Assembly: GCA_041397825.1 (NCBI GenBank)
Contig: JAWKVX010000006.1
Span: 124,001-188,000 of the forward strand
DNA length: 64,000 nt
From: JANNSX01 sp041397825
GTDB taxonomy: Bacteria > Pseudomonadota > Alphaproteobacteria > Rhizobiales > Hyphomicrobiaceae
Direction: 5' to 3'
Shown here: in pieces, positions 17,447 through 25,790 of the stretch
Position numbering within the stretch: the stretch's first letter is position 1
Layout of the letters: every line of letters begins with the position of its first letter
The notes under the pieces: model-generated
Databases searched by the model: none
Seen by the model: the letters and a program-made list of their open reading frames with translations, nothing else
What the model was told of the DNA's origin: nothing
Program-made: the position numbers and the translations under genes

Positions 17447-19492
17447 GTGGCCAACAACGACCCGCTTCTGCAGCCCTATCACCTCAAGCATCTGACGCTG
17501 AAGAACCGCATCATGTCGACGGCGCATGAGCCGAACTACCACGAAGGTGGCATGCCGGCGGAGCGCTATCGCCTCTATCACATCGAGAAGGCCAAGGGTG
17601 GCATTGCCATGACGATGACGGCGGGCTCCGCCGTCGTTTCTCAAGACAGTCCACCCGCCTTCGGCAACCTCCTTGCCTACAAGGACGAGATCGTTCCACA
17701 TCTGAAAAAGCTTGCGGACGGCTGCCACGACTACGGCTGTGCGGTGATGATGCAGATCACGCATCTCGGCCGCCGCACCAACTGGAACAAGGGCGATTGG
17801 CTGCCCGTGGTCTCGGCCTCCATGGTCCGTGAGCCGGCGCACCGTGCCTTCCCGAAGGTGATGGAGGACTTCGATTTCGAGCGCATCGTCAAGGACTACG
17901 CCGATGCGGCCGAACGCATGAAGGAAGGTGGCCTCGATGGCATCGAGTACGAGTGCTATGGCCATCTGATGGATGCGTTTTGGTCGCCCGCCACGAACAA
18001 GCGCGACGACGAATGGGGTGGCTCACTCGACAACCGCCTGCGCTTCCCCCTCATGGTCATCGATGCGGTCAGGAAGCGTGTCGGCCCCAAATTCATCGTC
18101 GGCGTGCGCATGTCGATGGACGAGGATTGGGACAAGGGCTTGACGCGCGCGGAAGGCTTCGAGATCGCCCGACGCCTCGTCGCTACGGGGAACATCGACT
18201 TCCTCAACGTCATCAAGGGTTACATCGAGCACGATGCGCCGCTGCAGAAGATCATCCCGATCGGCGGCATGCCGTCGGCGCCGGCGCTCGACTTCGCCGG
18301 CGAGGTAAAGGCCGAGACGAAGTTTCCCGTCTTCCACGCCGCCCGCATCCCCGACGTCGCGACTGCCCGGCATGCGATCGCCTCGGGCAAGCTCGACATG
18401 GTCGGCATGACGCGCGCGCATCTGGCCGACCCCTACATCGTCAAGAAAATCTCGGAAGGTCGCGAGACCGAGATCAGGCCGTGCGTCGGCGCCACCTACT
18501 GCCTCGACAGGCTCTACGAGGGCCACGAGGCCTTGTGCCTGCACAATCCGGCAACTGGTCGTGAGGCCAGCATCCCCCAGGAGATCCCGAAGGCCAAAGG
18601 CAAGAAAAAGAAGGTCGTGATCGTCGGAGCCGGACCTGCCGGCATCGAGGCGGCGCGGGTGGCCGGCGAGCGCGGTCACAAGGTGAGCCTCTTCGAGGCC
18701 GCGGACGAGGCAGGTGGGCAGCTCCTGCTCGCCACGCGCCTCAATCGCCGCAAGGAGCTGAAAGGTGTCGTCGACTGGCGAATTGCTCAATGCGAGCGCC
18801 TTGGCGTCGATCTCAGATTCAACACCTATGCCGAGGCGGCCGATGTGCTCGCAGAGGAGCCCGACGTCGTCATCATCGCCACCGGCGGCATACCCCATGA
18901 GCTGCCACTCGAGCACGGCCAGGATCTCGTCACGACGAGCTGGGAGATCATCTCCGGTGAGACCAAGCCGGCCAGGGACGTGCTGATGTTCGACGATAAT
19001 GGCGGAAACCACGCGGGCATGACGGCCTCCGAGATGATTGCCGAGAGCGGTGCCAGGCTCGAGCTGGTGACACCCGAGCGGTTCTTCGCGCCCGATCTAG
19101 GTGGCCTCAACCACGTCACCTACATGCGCGGCTTTCAAAACCACGATGTAAAGATCACCATCGCGACCAAGCTCAAGGCCGTCGCTCGCAAGGGCAACCG
19201 GCTGATCGCAACCTTGTCCTCCGAGTTCACTGAAAAGACCTGGACCCGCGAGGTTGATCAGGTGGTCGCCGAGTTTGCGACGAGGCCAGTTGACGATCTC
19301 TACTTCCAGCTCAAGCCGAACTCGTCCAACAACGGCGAGGTCGACAACCAGGCTCTGATCTTCGGCCAGCCACAGAAGCTCGTCCGCAACAAGAAAGGCA
19401 CCTTCCAGCTCTTCCGGATCGGCGATGCGGTGGCGGCGCGCAATGTCCATGCGGCGATGTATGATGCGGTGAGGCTGGTGAAGGACTTGTGA
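17447..19492 (+). CDS. TMADH/DgcA-like FMN, Fe-S, FAD oxidoreductase (N-methyl amine demethylase family)
   Basis: A 681-residue protein with an old-yellow-enzyme FMN barrel (1-340, LKHLTLKNRIMSTAHEPNY, DGIEYECYGHLMDAFWSP), an iron-sulfur loop, and a FAD/NAD half from about 385 (KKVVIVGAGPAGIEAARVAGE). This is the build of trimethylamine dehydrogenase, 2,4-dienoyl-CoA reductase and dimethylglycine demethylase DgcA/N-methylproline demethylase. The cluster ligands are Cys346, Cys352 and Cys364, while the usual second Cys position is Ala349. The nearby soxBDAG and MttB genes favour dimethylglycine or another N-methylated amine as substrate. AAGGAGCC precedes the GTG start. The stop overlaps the next start. 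Confidence 0.8.
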   Translation: MANNDPLLQPYHLKHLTLKNRIMSTAHEPNYHEGGMPAERYRLYHIEKAKGGIAMTMTAGSAVVSQDSPPAFGNLLAYKDEIVPHLKKLADGCHDYGCAVMMQITHLGRRTNWNKGDWLPVVSASMVREPAHRAFPKVMEDFDFERIVKDYADAAERMKEGGLDGIEYECYGHLMDAFWSPATNKRDDEWGGSLDNRLRFPLMVIDAVRKRVGPKFIVGVRMSMDEDWDKGLTRAEGFEIARRLVATGNIDFLNVIKGYIEHDAPLQKIIPIGGMPSAPALDFAGEVKAETKFPVFHAARIPDVATARHAIASGKLDMVGMTRAHLADPYIVKKISEGRETEIRPCVGATYCLDRLYEGHEALCLHNPATGREASIPQEIPKAKGKKKKVVIVGAGPAGIEAARVAGERGHKVSLFEAADEAGGQLLLATRLNRRKELKGVVDWRIAQCERLGVDLRFNTYAEAADVLAEEPDVVIIATGGIPHELPLEHGQDLVTTSWEIISGETKPARDVLMFDDNGGNHAGMTASEMIAESGARLELVTPERFFAPDLGGLNHVTYMRGFQNHDVKITIATKLKAVARKGNRLIATLSSEFTEKTWTREVDQVVAEFATRPVDDLYFQLKPNSSNNGEVDNQALIFGQPQKLVRNKKGTFQLFRIGDAVAARNVHAAMYDAVRLVKDL

Positions 19493-19998
19493 GCGCTATG
19501 ACGCGGCTTCGGCTCGGTGCAATTCTCGGCGCGGTGTTGCCCCTTGCCGGTTGTTCGGAGAGCGGGACGCCGTCCGCGCTCGAGCGGAGCGCCTGCCAGA
19601 ATGTCATGATCGGCGGCAAGCCCTACCATATGCAGGTGCCTGTCGGGGCAGATATCGAGGAGGATACCGACAGAGGCAGCGTTCTCATCCGACCCAAACC
19701 CAAAGGCCGCCTCCTGCGATTCGTGTCGCTGGCTCCATTGGCCGGCTTGACCTTGTCGCCTCCGGATCGCTCCACGACTCTCGCCAACGGTCTCACGTTC
19801 TCCTACAGCGTCGACGAGAATATCGGCGGTGGCAGCGCCGGGCCGGAGGCCGAGCTGATGGGCGAACTGCTGCTCGGCCCGGACGCGCCCGTCGTCGTCG
19901 TCTGCCACGACCAGGCGGAGATGGGCCTCGATGCCGAGTGGTGCCTCGACTCTCTCGGCACGATCCAGCCGGCGGCTTCGCCCCAGGCCTGCAAATGA
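19489..19998 (+). CDS. Putative lipoprotein
   Basis: The GTG at 19489 overlaps the stop of the upstream gene by four bases, with AAGGA just before it. An ATG three codons later is possible. The 169-residue product starts with a lipoprotein signal ending in LAGC (lipobox), so the mature form should be lipidated at Cys22. The remainder is a soluble domain with GGKPYHMQVPVGADIEED and PVVVVCHDQAEMGLDAEWC, which I do not recognise. Coupling to the DgcA-like gene may be incidental. Confidence 0.6.
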   Translation: MSAMTRLRLGAILGAVLPLAGCSESGTPSALERSACQNVMIGGKPYHMQVPVGADIEEDTDRGSVLIRPKPKGRLLRFVSLAPLAGLTLSPPDRSTTLANGLTFSYSVDENIGGGSAGPEAELMGELLLGPDAPVVVVCHDQAEMGLDAEWCLDSLGTIQPAASPQACK

Positions 19999-20366
19999 CC
20001 ATGTTCCGCGTGACGCTCGTCCTGGTTGGCAAGCTCATCCATGTGGCCGGCGCCTCGGCAGGCTCATGCCACGCCGACCCGGACCGAATAGCCGCCGCCA
20101 TGGCGGTGGTCGTCGCCTCCTACAAGTGCTCAGGATTCGAGCATGCCCTGTTCGGTAAGCCGCTCGACATCTTCATTGGCAAATCCGGCATCATTGATCA
20201 GTCGACCGGTGCGTGTGAGCGCGAGCGGGCACTGGCCACGAGTGCCGCAACCGACCAGATGCTCGCCGGCCGCGAGGCATTCTGCACGGAGATCGCGGCG
20301 AGGCTTGCCTCCGATCCCATCCTCGCGCAGGCTCTGGCCGCTTCGGGCGCCCGCTACACGCCCTGA
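19995..20366 (+). CDS. Small exported protein of unknown function
   Basis: The ATG at 19995 overlaps the preceding stop (ATGA). The 123-residue product has a weak hydrophobic N-terminus (MTMFRVTLVLVGKLIHVAGA) that could act as a signal. Four Cys follow (GSCHAD, YKCSGF, GACERE, AFCTEIA), suggesting a small disulfide-bonded helical periplasmic protein. The longer frame from 19551 runs through the lipoprotein gene out of frame and is not believed. No family is recognised. Confidence 0.5.
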   Translation: MTMFRVTLVLVGKLIHVAGASAGSCHADPDRIAAAMAVVVASYKCSGFEHALFGKPLDIFIGKSGIIDQSTGACERERALATSAATDQMLAGREAFCTEIAARLASDPILAQALAASGARYTP

Positions 20367-20388
20367 CCAATCGACGAGGAGACGTGTC

Positions 20389-21168
20389 ATGGATCTAGGA
20401 ATTAGAGGCCGCAAAGCCATTGTCTGCGCCGCCTCGAAAGGGCTCGGCAAGGGGACCGCCATGGCCCTTGCCGCCGACGGCGTCGACCTCGTCATCACGG
20501 CGCGCGGTGCCGAGCTGCTGGAGGCCACGGCCGAGGAAATTCGCAAGCGCCATGGCGTTCAGGTGATCGCGGTCACCGGCGACATCACCACCGAGGAGGG
20601 GCGGCGTGCCGCGCTCGCCGCTCAACCCGCCCCCGACATTCTGGTTACCAATGCCGGCGGTCCGCCGCCTGGCGATTTCAAGGGCTTCAGCCTCGACGAT
20701 TGGCGGAAGGCCGTCGAGGCCAACATGCTGACGCCCATCGCACTCATCCAGGCGACGGTCTACGGCATGATGGATCGGGGTTTCGGCCGGATCGTCAATA
20801 TCACCTCATCCTCGGTCAAGTCGCCGATCGGCAATCTCGAGCTGTCGAACGGCGCACGGGCCGGCCTGACGGGGGCCGTCGCCGTTCTCGCCCGCCGCGC
20901 CGTGCGGCGCAACGTCACGATCAACAACGTACTTCCGGGCTGGCACGACACGGACCGCATCCGGGGCACCATGGCGGCACGCGCCGAGCGCGCCGGCGTT
21001 TCTTATGACAAGTTTGTCGCCGATGCCGTCGGCGAGACGGCGGCGGGGCGCATGGGCACGATTACGGAGTTCGGAGCGGCCTGCGCCTTCCTCTGCTCGG
21101 CCCAGGCCGGCTATATCTCGGGCCAGAATCTGCTCGTTGATGGCGGTGACTTCTCCGGCCTCCTGTAG
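20389..21168 (+). CDS. Short-chain dehydrogenase/reductase family protein with altered active site
   Basis: The ATG at 20389 follows GAGGAGA and gives a 259-residue SDR. The coenzyme motif is CAASKGLGKGTAMALA (residues 11-26), with NAGGPPPG in the usual NAG position. The catalytic region reads ITSSSVKSPIGNLELSNGAR: the Ser is present, but the YxxxK pair is replaced by SxxxR. The end is the normal SGQNLLVDGGDFSGLL. Such degenerate members are often labelled 3-oxoacyl-ACP reductase. Activity and substrate are uncertain. It closes the methylamine island. Confidence 0.8.
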   Translation: MDLGIRGRKAIVCAASKGLGKGTAMALAADGVDLVITARGAELLEATAEEIRKRHGVQVIAVTGDITTEEGRRAALAAQPAPDILVTNAGGPPPGDFKGFSLDDWRKAVEANMLTPIALIQATVYGMMDRGFGRIVNITSSSVKSPIGNLELSNGARAGLTGAVAVLARRAVRRNVTINNVLPGWHDTDRIRGTMAARAERAGVSYDKFVADAVGETAAGRMGTITEFGAACAFLCSAQAGYISGQNLLVDGGDFSGLL

Positions 21169-21186
21169 GGCACCAGACACGAGTAC

Positions 21187-21208
21187 GGGACGGCCGATCG
21201 GCCGTCCC
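21187..21208. terminator. Bidirectional terminator-like hairpin
   Basis: GGGACGGCC-GATC-GGCCGTCCC is a perfect palindrome, 18 bases after the SDR stop and 26 bases from the stop of the convergent gene. The stem is very stable, but only short T runs (TCTTTG) follow. Its place between convergent genes fits termination in both directions. Confidence 0.6.
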
Positions 21209-21234
21209 GCTGAGTCTTTGAACTGGTCGCGCGC

Positions 21235-21657
21235 TCAGTCGTGACCGTCGCCGTGACCCTTGCCGCCGTGACCTTCGCCGCTGTGACCCTCGCTGCCGTG
21301 GCTCTCGCCCTTAGAGTCGCTGCCGCTCTTGCCACTGTGATCCTCGCTTCTCGAGTCGCTGCCGTGGTCGTCGCCGGCGTGATCGTCGCTGCCGTGACCC
21401 TTGCGCCCACTGTGGTCGTCATTGGCGTCATGGCCCGCACCGTCGTCGGAGCCATTGCTGTTGGAAATTCCGACGAGGGAGATGACGTCGTCACTGCCGG
21501 ACTGGTCGGCGACGACGATCGCGCCGGAACGGCTCTCGTGAGCACTGGCGCTCTCAGGCGCGACCGACATGCTGGCGCGAGCCTGCTCCTGATTGAGAAT
21601 TCCGAAGCCGACGCAGAGTGCCAGCACGCTGGCCGAATAGCAAAGTGCCTTTGACAT
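21235..21657 (-). CDS. Secreted His/Asp/Gly/Ser-rich low-complexity protein
   Basis: The start at 21657 follows AGAAGGA and gives a 140-residue product with a signal peptide (MSKALCYSASVLALCVGFGI). The mature part becomes, from about residue 65, a run of short variants of GSDDH, GHDAND, HSGKSGSD and GHGGKGHGDGHD to the end. The His and Asp spacing looks suited to binding divalent metals or calcium. Low complexity prevents family assignment. The repeated DNA makes long false frames on the other strand. Confidence 0.6.
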   Translation of the reverse strand: MSKALCYSASVLALCVGFGILNQEQARASMSVAPESASAHESRSGAIVVADQSGSDDVISLVGISNSNGSDDGAGHDANDDHSGRKGHGSDDHAGDDHGSDSRSEDHSGKSGSDSKGESHGSEGHSGEGHGGKGHGDGHD

Positions 21658-22007
21658 GAGTTCTTGTCCTTCTTTCGCATTGTGATCCGGTCGTCTCGCC
21701 ATTCGAGGTCAGGCCGAATGTCTGGACACTCGACGATCAAGGCTGACCGGCTGCTGATGCCGATCGTCAGCGAATGGACAGTTTCGGCGCGCTGTTCGGC
21801 CGGATCGCTCGAGGAGCGAGCGAGAACGATCGTCCAGGCCGACCAATCCGGAGTACATTTCCGAGCCACCGCATGTCACAAGTGCAGCAGCGCATGGCCC
21901 GCTCAGTTCGCCACCTGTAGCATCTCTCCCACATCGAAGGCCTGATCGGCCCCGGCCGTGACGTGTCCCCCCTTGGCGACCCTTGGGCCAGCTGAGTAAG
22001 ATGCCGC
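21658..22007. other. Intergenic region without a recognised gene
   Basis: About 350 bases lie between the divergent secreted-protein and membrane-protein genes. Short open frames on both strands lack ribosome sites and family likeness. A GC-rich inverted repeat sits near 21807-21830 (GCTCG ... CGAGC). The region must hold the promoters of both flanking genes, but no convincing -35/-10 pair was picked out. Confidence 0.4.
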
Positions 22008-23282
22008 ATGCTTGTCGGTGTGCGCGTATTCATAGCAGTGCTCTATTCGTTGATCGGCCTGTCGTTCATCGGCACGACGGCCGTTCTCATTCGCGAGTTC
22101 CAGAACCATGGCTGGCTCTCGCTGGCGACCTTCTACAGCCACCTGTTCCTGTTCTTCCCTCTGTTCGGCGTGGTGGCGCTGGTGGCCTTCTACACGCCCT
22201 CCTGTGTCTTTCTCGACATGTATTGGCGGCATGTGAAGTTCGGGCGAGCCCGGTTCCTCTTCGGCTTGCTCGTCGTCGCCGGCATGGCGTGGGGCGTTGC
22301 CGAGATCTTCCTCGCCTCGAGCGAGCGATCGGTCTGGGAAGTCAGGCCAGAGGTGCTGGACCAGGACAGGGCGAACCTCGGCAACTGCACGACGAGCACT
22401 GCCGGCTGTCCGCGCCTTCCCGCCCTTGACGCGCTCGAGAATATCCGCAAGGTCAGCCAGAGCAGGGTTGGCATCTCCGAGCTTGCGCCAAAATGCGACC
22501 GCGACCTTTTGGTCGCCAGCTCTGTCACGAGCGATGTCAGGCGGTTTTGTTTCGCGTCGACGCCCTATCTCGGGGACGGGCAATCACGCTTGTCGACGGA
22601 CCAGGAATGCTGCCGTGCCCAGCGCACGCTCGTCAGTGCGGTCAACAGCATGGCCGGCGGACCCGATGAGCGCTCCCTGACCGCCCAGGTGCATCGGTAC
22701 ACGCTCCCGTTCAAGGTCTTCTTCCTGCTGACGCTACTCGTCATCAGCGGCATGCTGGCCTTTCGTCGCCGGCAGCTCGAAGCCCACTATTCCGACTATA
22801 TTGCAACGATCGAGCGCGGTGTCCTGGTCGGCACGGTCGCCGTGCTGTTCTATCCCGTCATGAGCCACGCCTTCCTGCAGTCGGCGGCCCTGCTCTACGG
22901 CTCGGGGGAGGGCAGCAACTATCGCACGACCGCGCCATTGCTTTCGTTCGCCTTTGGCTGCTGGGCGCTGCTCGTGCTGTTTTTCTTCTACAGACGGCGC
23001 GACAAGGAGGTGGAGGCCATCGGCCGGATCGGCGGTGTCGTCGCCAGCGTCGTCGCCATCCTGAAATACGATCTGCTGATCGACTATTTCATTCGCGTTG
23101 CGGGCTCGGGGGCCGGCATCACCAATGTGGTGCTGCTCGGGGCTCTCTGTCTGCTTGCGCTGCTCGCGCTCTACTACAAGCCAACCAGCGAGCTCTCCGT
23201 GCCGGCGGCCGCATTGGCGGTCCTCAGCGCCTCCAAGGTGGTCAGCGACGAGGTCGACGGCATCGGCGGCGACGGCGCCTGA
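22008..23282 (+). CDS. Polytopic membrane protein with Cys-rich periplasmic loop
   Basis: A 424-residue protein with three N-terminal transmembrane segments (about 5-30, 45-65, 82-102). A hydrophilic segment of about 120 residues follows, containing Cys in LGNCTTSTAGCPR, APKCDRD, RFCFAS and ECCRAQR. About six further membrane segments follow. The Cys-rich part is likely periplasmic and disulfide-bonded. I do not recognise a family. It is preceded by the divergent gap described above and followed by a 144-base gap before creatininase. Confidence 0.6.
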   Translation: MLVGVRVFIAVLYSLIGLSFIGTTAVLIREFQNHGWLSLATFYSHLFLFFPLFGVVALVAFYTPSCVFLDMYWRHVKFGRARFLFGLLVVAGMAWGVAEIFLASSERSVWEVRPEVLDQDRANLGNCTTSTAGCPRLPALDALENIRKVSQSRVGISELAPKCDRDLLVASSVTSDVRRFCFASTPYLGDGQSRLSTDQECCRAQRTLVSAVNSMAGGPDERSLTAQVHRYTLPFKVFFLLTLLVISGMLAFRRRQLEAHYSDYIATIERGVLVGTVAVLFYPVMSHAFLQSAALLYGSGEGSNYRTTAPLLSFAFGCWALLVLFFFYRRRDKEVEAIGRIGGVVASVVAILKYDLLIDYFIRVAGSGAGITNVVLLGALCLLALLALYYKPTSELSVPAAALAVLSASKVVSDEVDGIGGDGA

Positions 23283-23426
23283 GCAGCATCTGACAGCCGC
23301 CCCGCCGCGGCCGAAAGACCATCGGGCCTCAGCCATGCGGTCTCCAGGGCTTGCGGCGCGGCCTGACATGCGATTGCCTGTCGATGGGTAACCGAGCCCT
23401 GAGATCGGAGGCCGAGGAGACGCCTG

Positions 23427-24206
23427 ATGAGCAAGACTGTGAGAATCGCCGAGATTCCCTGGACCACCTACAACGAGCTGGTGAAGAACGGCGACGCGCC
23501 GATCTTCCTGCCCGTCGGAGCGCTCGAGCAGCACGGGCCGCATCTGCCGATGAACTGCGACGTCGTCATTCCGAGCGAGATCGCCGAGATCATCGCCCAG
23601 CCGCTCAAAGGGCTCGTCGCACCCGCCATCGCCTACGGCTACAAAGCGCAGCCGAAATCGGGCGGCGGCAACTTCTGGCCGGGGACGACCAGCCTCGACG
23701 GCATGACGCTGATCTCGGTCGTGCGCGATCTCATCAAGGAGTTCGCCCGTCACGGCGCACGGCGCTTCGTCGTGCTCGTCGGCCATTTCGAGAATACGAT
23801 GTTCGTGATCGAGGGTATCGATCTGGCCCTGCGCGATCTGCGCTACGACGGCATCCGCGACGTCAAGGTCGTCCGCAGCGACTACTGGGACTTCATCTCA
23901 GAGGCGACGGTGAAGAAGGTCTGGGGCGACGCCTTTCCGGGCTGGGCAACCGAGCATGCGGGCGTCATGGAAACATCGATCATGCTGCATCTGAAGCCTG
24001 AGCTGGTGAATATGAAGGCCGTGCCGCTGCATCCGCCGGCGACCTTCCCACCCTATGACCTGTACCCGGCCGACCCGAGCTGGGTGCCGTCATCCGGGGC
24101 ACTCTGCTCGGCGAAGATCGCGACCGCCGATAGTGGCAAGTTCATGCTGGACCAGATCACCGGCGACATGGCCAAAGCGCTGGCGGCGGAGCTACGGAAG
24201 GGCTGA
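23427..24206 (+). CDS. crnA: Creatininase (creatinine amidohydrolase)
   Basis: A 259-residue enzyme that interconverts creatinine and creatine. The metal ligands of the Pseudomonas putida enzyme, recalled as Glu34, His36, Asp45, His120 and Glu122, are all at the same numbers here (GALEQHGPHLPMNCD, GHFENTMF). The stretch VIEGIDLALRDLRYDGI and the block HPPATFPPYDLYP also match true creatininase rather than the broader mycofactocin or formamide-hydrolase relatives. GGAGGCCGAGGAGACGCC precedes the ATG. It stands alone, far from creatinase (50566) but in the same window as sarcosine oxidase. Confidence 0.88.
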   Translation: MSKTVRIAEIPWTTYNELVKNGDAPIFLPVGALEQHGPHLPMNCDVVIPSEIAEIIAQPLKGLVAPAIAYGYKAQPKSGGGNFWPGTTSLDGMTLISVVRDLIKEFARHGARRFVVLVGHFENTMFVIEGIDLALRDLRYDGIRDVKVVRSDYWDFISEATVKKVWGDAFPGWATEHAGVMETSIMLHLKPELVNMKAVPLHPPATFPPYDLYPADPSWVPSSGALCSAKIATADSGKFMLDQITGDMAKALAAELRKG

Positions 24207-24237
24207 GCGCCGGCGACTCGTCAGGACAAATGAGAAA

Positions 24238-24261
24238 GAGGGCTGGCGATGGCCAGCCCTC
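24238..24261 (-). terminator. Terminator-like hairpin between creatininase and the rpoH side
   Basis: GAGGGCTGGC and GCCAGCCCTC form a 10-bp stem with a GATG loop, 31 bases after the creatininase stop. Read on the minus strand it is followed by TTTCTCATTTGTC, so it fits best as the terminator of the minus-strand rpoH side. It may serve both directions. Confidence 0.55.
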
Positions 24262-24370
24262 GCTTGTCGTGGCCGGTGGTGGAGCCGTTGTTCTGCGCAC
24301 ATTCCGCGACGAACCGGTAGCCACTTCGCCTGAACGCGCGCCGGCTCGAGCACCGGCACTGCGTCACGCC

Positions 24371-24517
24371 TCAAATACTGGGCGGACGTTTGAGCTTTAT
24401 CGCGTGCATCAGCATGACGGTGGGCCAAAACAACGTTCGAAGCGTATCCTCGATGATCTCCTCTGCGCCGTAACGGAGTCTGCTCTCGAAGTCCCTGAGA
24501 CGCTTCAGCGTGAGCAT
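24371..24517 (-). CDS. Possible 48-residue basic amphipathic protein
   Basis: An ATG at 24517, with AAGGATGG eight bases upstream, opens a short frame beginning MLTLKRLRDFESRLRYGAEEI and ending with a hydrophobic WPTVMLMHAIKLKRP tail. The sequence has plausible coding bias and looks like a small membrane-associated helix pair. It lies downstream of rpoH on the same strand and upstream of the hairpin at 24238. No family is known to me, and it may be spurious. The longer frame from 24832 is not believed. Confidence 0.35.
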   Translation of the reverse strand: MLTLKRLRDFESRLRYGAEEIIEDTLRTLFWPTVMLMHAIKLKRPPSI

Positions 24518-24892
24518 AGGGTGGTCCATCCTTCGGTTTGGCCCTGCGCGACTCGACTGGCGGCCCTCCCATCCTCCGGCGATCGGGTGACGCTGCGGCC
24601 AGCGCGCCAGGAAACCCGGCCGGGCCAGCGGTCGATCTCGGATGCTTGGTGCTGCGCAAGGGTCGTGGGTGGGAGCACGCGACTGGCGTGTGCTCTGACG
24701 GAGCTCCTGGCCGACGGTCCCATCCCCATCCGTCCTGCCTCCGTTGTCGAGGTCGATGCCACCACCGATCCCGACAGGTCCCGCCCGGCATTCTCGCCGA
24801 GAACGGGCCGCATGCCGAGGCTCGTGCGACACCTCGACACCCGCTCGTTAGACCTGATTTGGTTAACGACTTCTTAACGGTCCGGGCGCCGC
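24518..24892. other. Intergenic region without a recognised gene
   Basis: About 375 bases downstream of rpoH. Frames exist on both strands but have Arg/Pro/Ser-rich shadow-like composition and no ribosome sites. Close to the rpoH stop there is an AT-rich patch (TTGGTTAACGACTTCTTAACGG, 24860-24880 region) that could help termination. Confidence 0.35.
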
Positions 24893-25774
24893 TCAGGTTG
24901 CATCAGCCTGGCGGGAGGCGCGCTGCACGGCGCGCTGCACCTTCTCGAAGGCCCTGACCTCGATCTGCCGGATGCGCTCGCGGCTGACGTTGTACTTGGC
25001 GGACAGGTCCTCGAGCGTCGCCGGCTCATCGGCTAGACGGCGGGCGGTGAAGATCTCCATCTCCCGCTCGTTGAGCGAATCGAGTGCATCCTTCAGGAAG
25101 GCCTTGCGACGGGCCAGCTCCTGGGTCTGGACCAGCACCGTCTCCTGATCCGCGGTCTCGTCGACCAGCCAGTCCTGCCACTCGGCGCTCTCGGTATCGC
25201 CGCGCACCGGTGCGTTGGTCGACAGATCGCCGGCCAGACGCCGGTTCATCGACACGACATCCTCCTCGGGCACGCCAAGCTTGGTGGCGATGGCCTTAAC
25301 CTGATCGGGCCTGAGGTCACCATCCTCGAAGGCCTGGATCTGCCCCTTCGCCTTGCGCAAGTTGAAGAACAGCTTCTTCTGCGAGGCCGTCGTTCCCATC
25401 TTTACCAGGCTCCAGGAGCGCAGGATGTACTCCTGGATCGACGCCCTGATCCACCACATGGCATAGGTCGCCAAGCGGAAGCCCTTGTCCGGCTCGAAGC
25501 GCTTGACCGCCTGCATGAGGCCGACATTGCCCTCGGAGATGATCTCGCCGATTGGCAATCCATAGCCGCGATAGCCCATGGCGATGCGCGCCACGAGCCG
25601 GAGATGCGAGGTGACGAGCTTGTGGGCCGCGTCGGAGTCCGCATGCTCCTCCCAGCGCTTGGCAAGCATGAACTCCTCGTCCGGCTCCAGCATCGGAAAG
25701 CGCCGGATCTCGTCGAGATAACGGGCCAGTCCGGCGCCGCCGGACTGAATGATGGGTAGGTTTCCTGAAGCCAT
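24893..25774 (-). CDS. rpoH: RNA polymerase sigma-32 (heat-shock) factor
   Basis: A 293-residue sigma-70 family factor of the RpoH class. Region 2 reads AHKLVTSHLRLVARIAMGYRGYGLP, then GEIISEGNVGLMQAVKRFEPDKGFRLATYAMWWIRASIQEYIL. The RpoH-specific box follows as SWSLVKMGTTASQKKLFFNLRK. Region 4 ends with SRERIRQIEVRAFEKVQRAV. It directs RNA polymerase to heat-shock promoters. The start at 25774 (MASGNLPII) is chosen over an ATG 13 codons upstream because RpoH proteins begin just before this motif. It is downstream of rluD on the same strand, an order common in this class. Confidence 0.93.
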   Translation of the reverse strand: MASGNLPIIQSGGAGLARYLDEIRRFPMLEPDEEFMLAKRWEEHADSDAAHKLVTSHLRLVARIAMGYRGYGLPIGEIISEGNVGLMQAVKRFEPDKGFRLATYAMWWIRASIQEYILRSWSLVKMGTTASQKKLFFNLRKAKGQIQAFEDGDLRPDQVKAIATKLGVPEEDVVSMNRRLAGDLSTNAPVRGDTESAEWQDWLVDETADQETVLVQTQELARRKAFLKDALDSLNEREMEIFTARRLADEPATLEDLSAKYNVSRERIRQIEVRAFEKVQRAVQRASRQADAT

Positions 25775-25790
25775 GAGCTGCTCACACCTC

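Noticed and set aside
19551..20366. 271-residue frame covering the lipoprotein gene
   Set aside because: Its first half is out of frame with the lipoprotein that has a lipobox and coupled start; only the part from 19995 is kept.
20143..20388. N-terminal extension of the SDR
   Set aside because: A strong ribosome site precedes the ATG at 20389 and the extension overlaps the previous gene.
21235..21657. Repeat-rich DNA as a CRISPR array
   Set aside because: The repeats are short, degenerate codon-level variants within a coding frame, without regular spacers.
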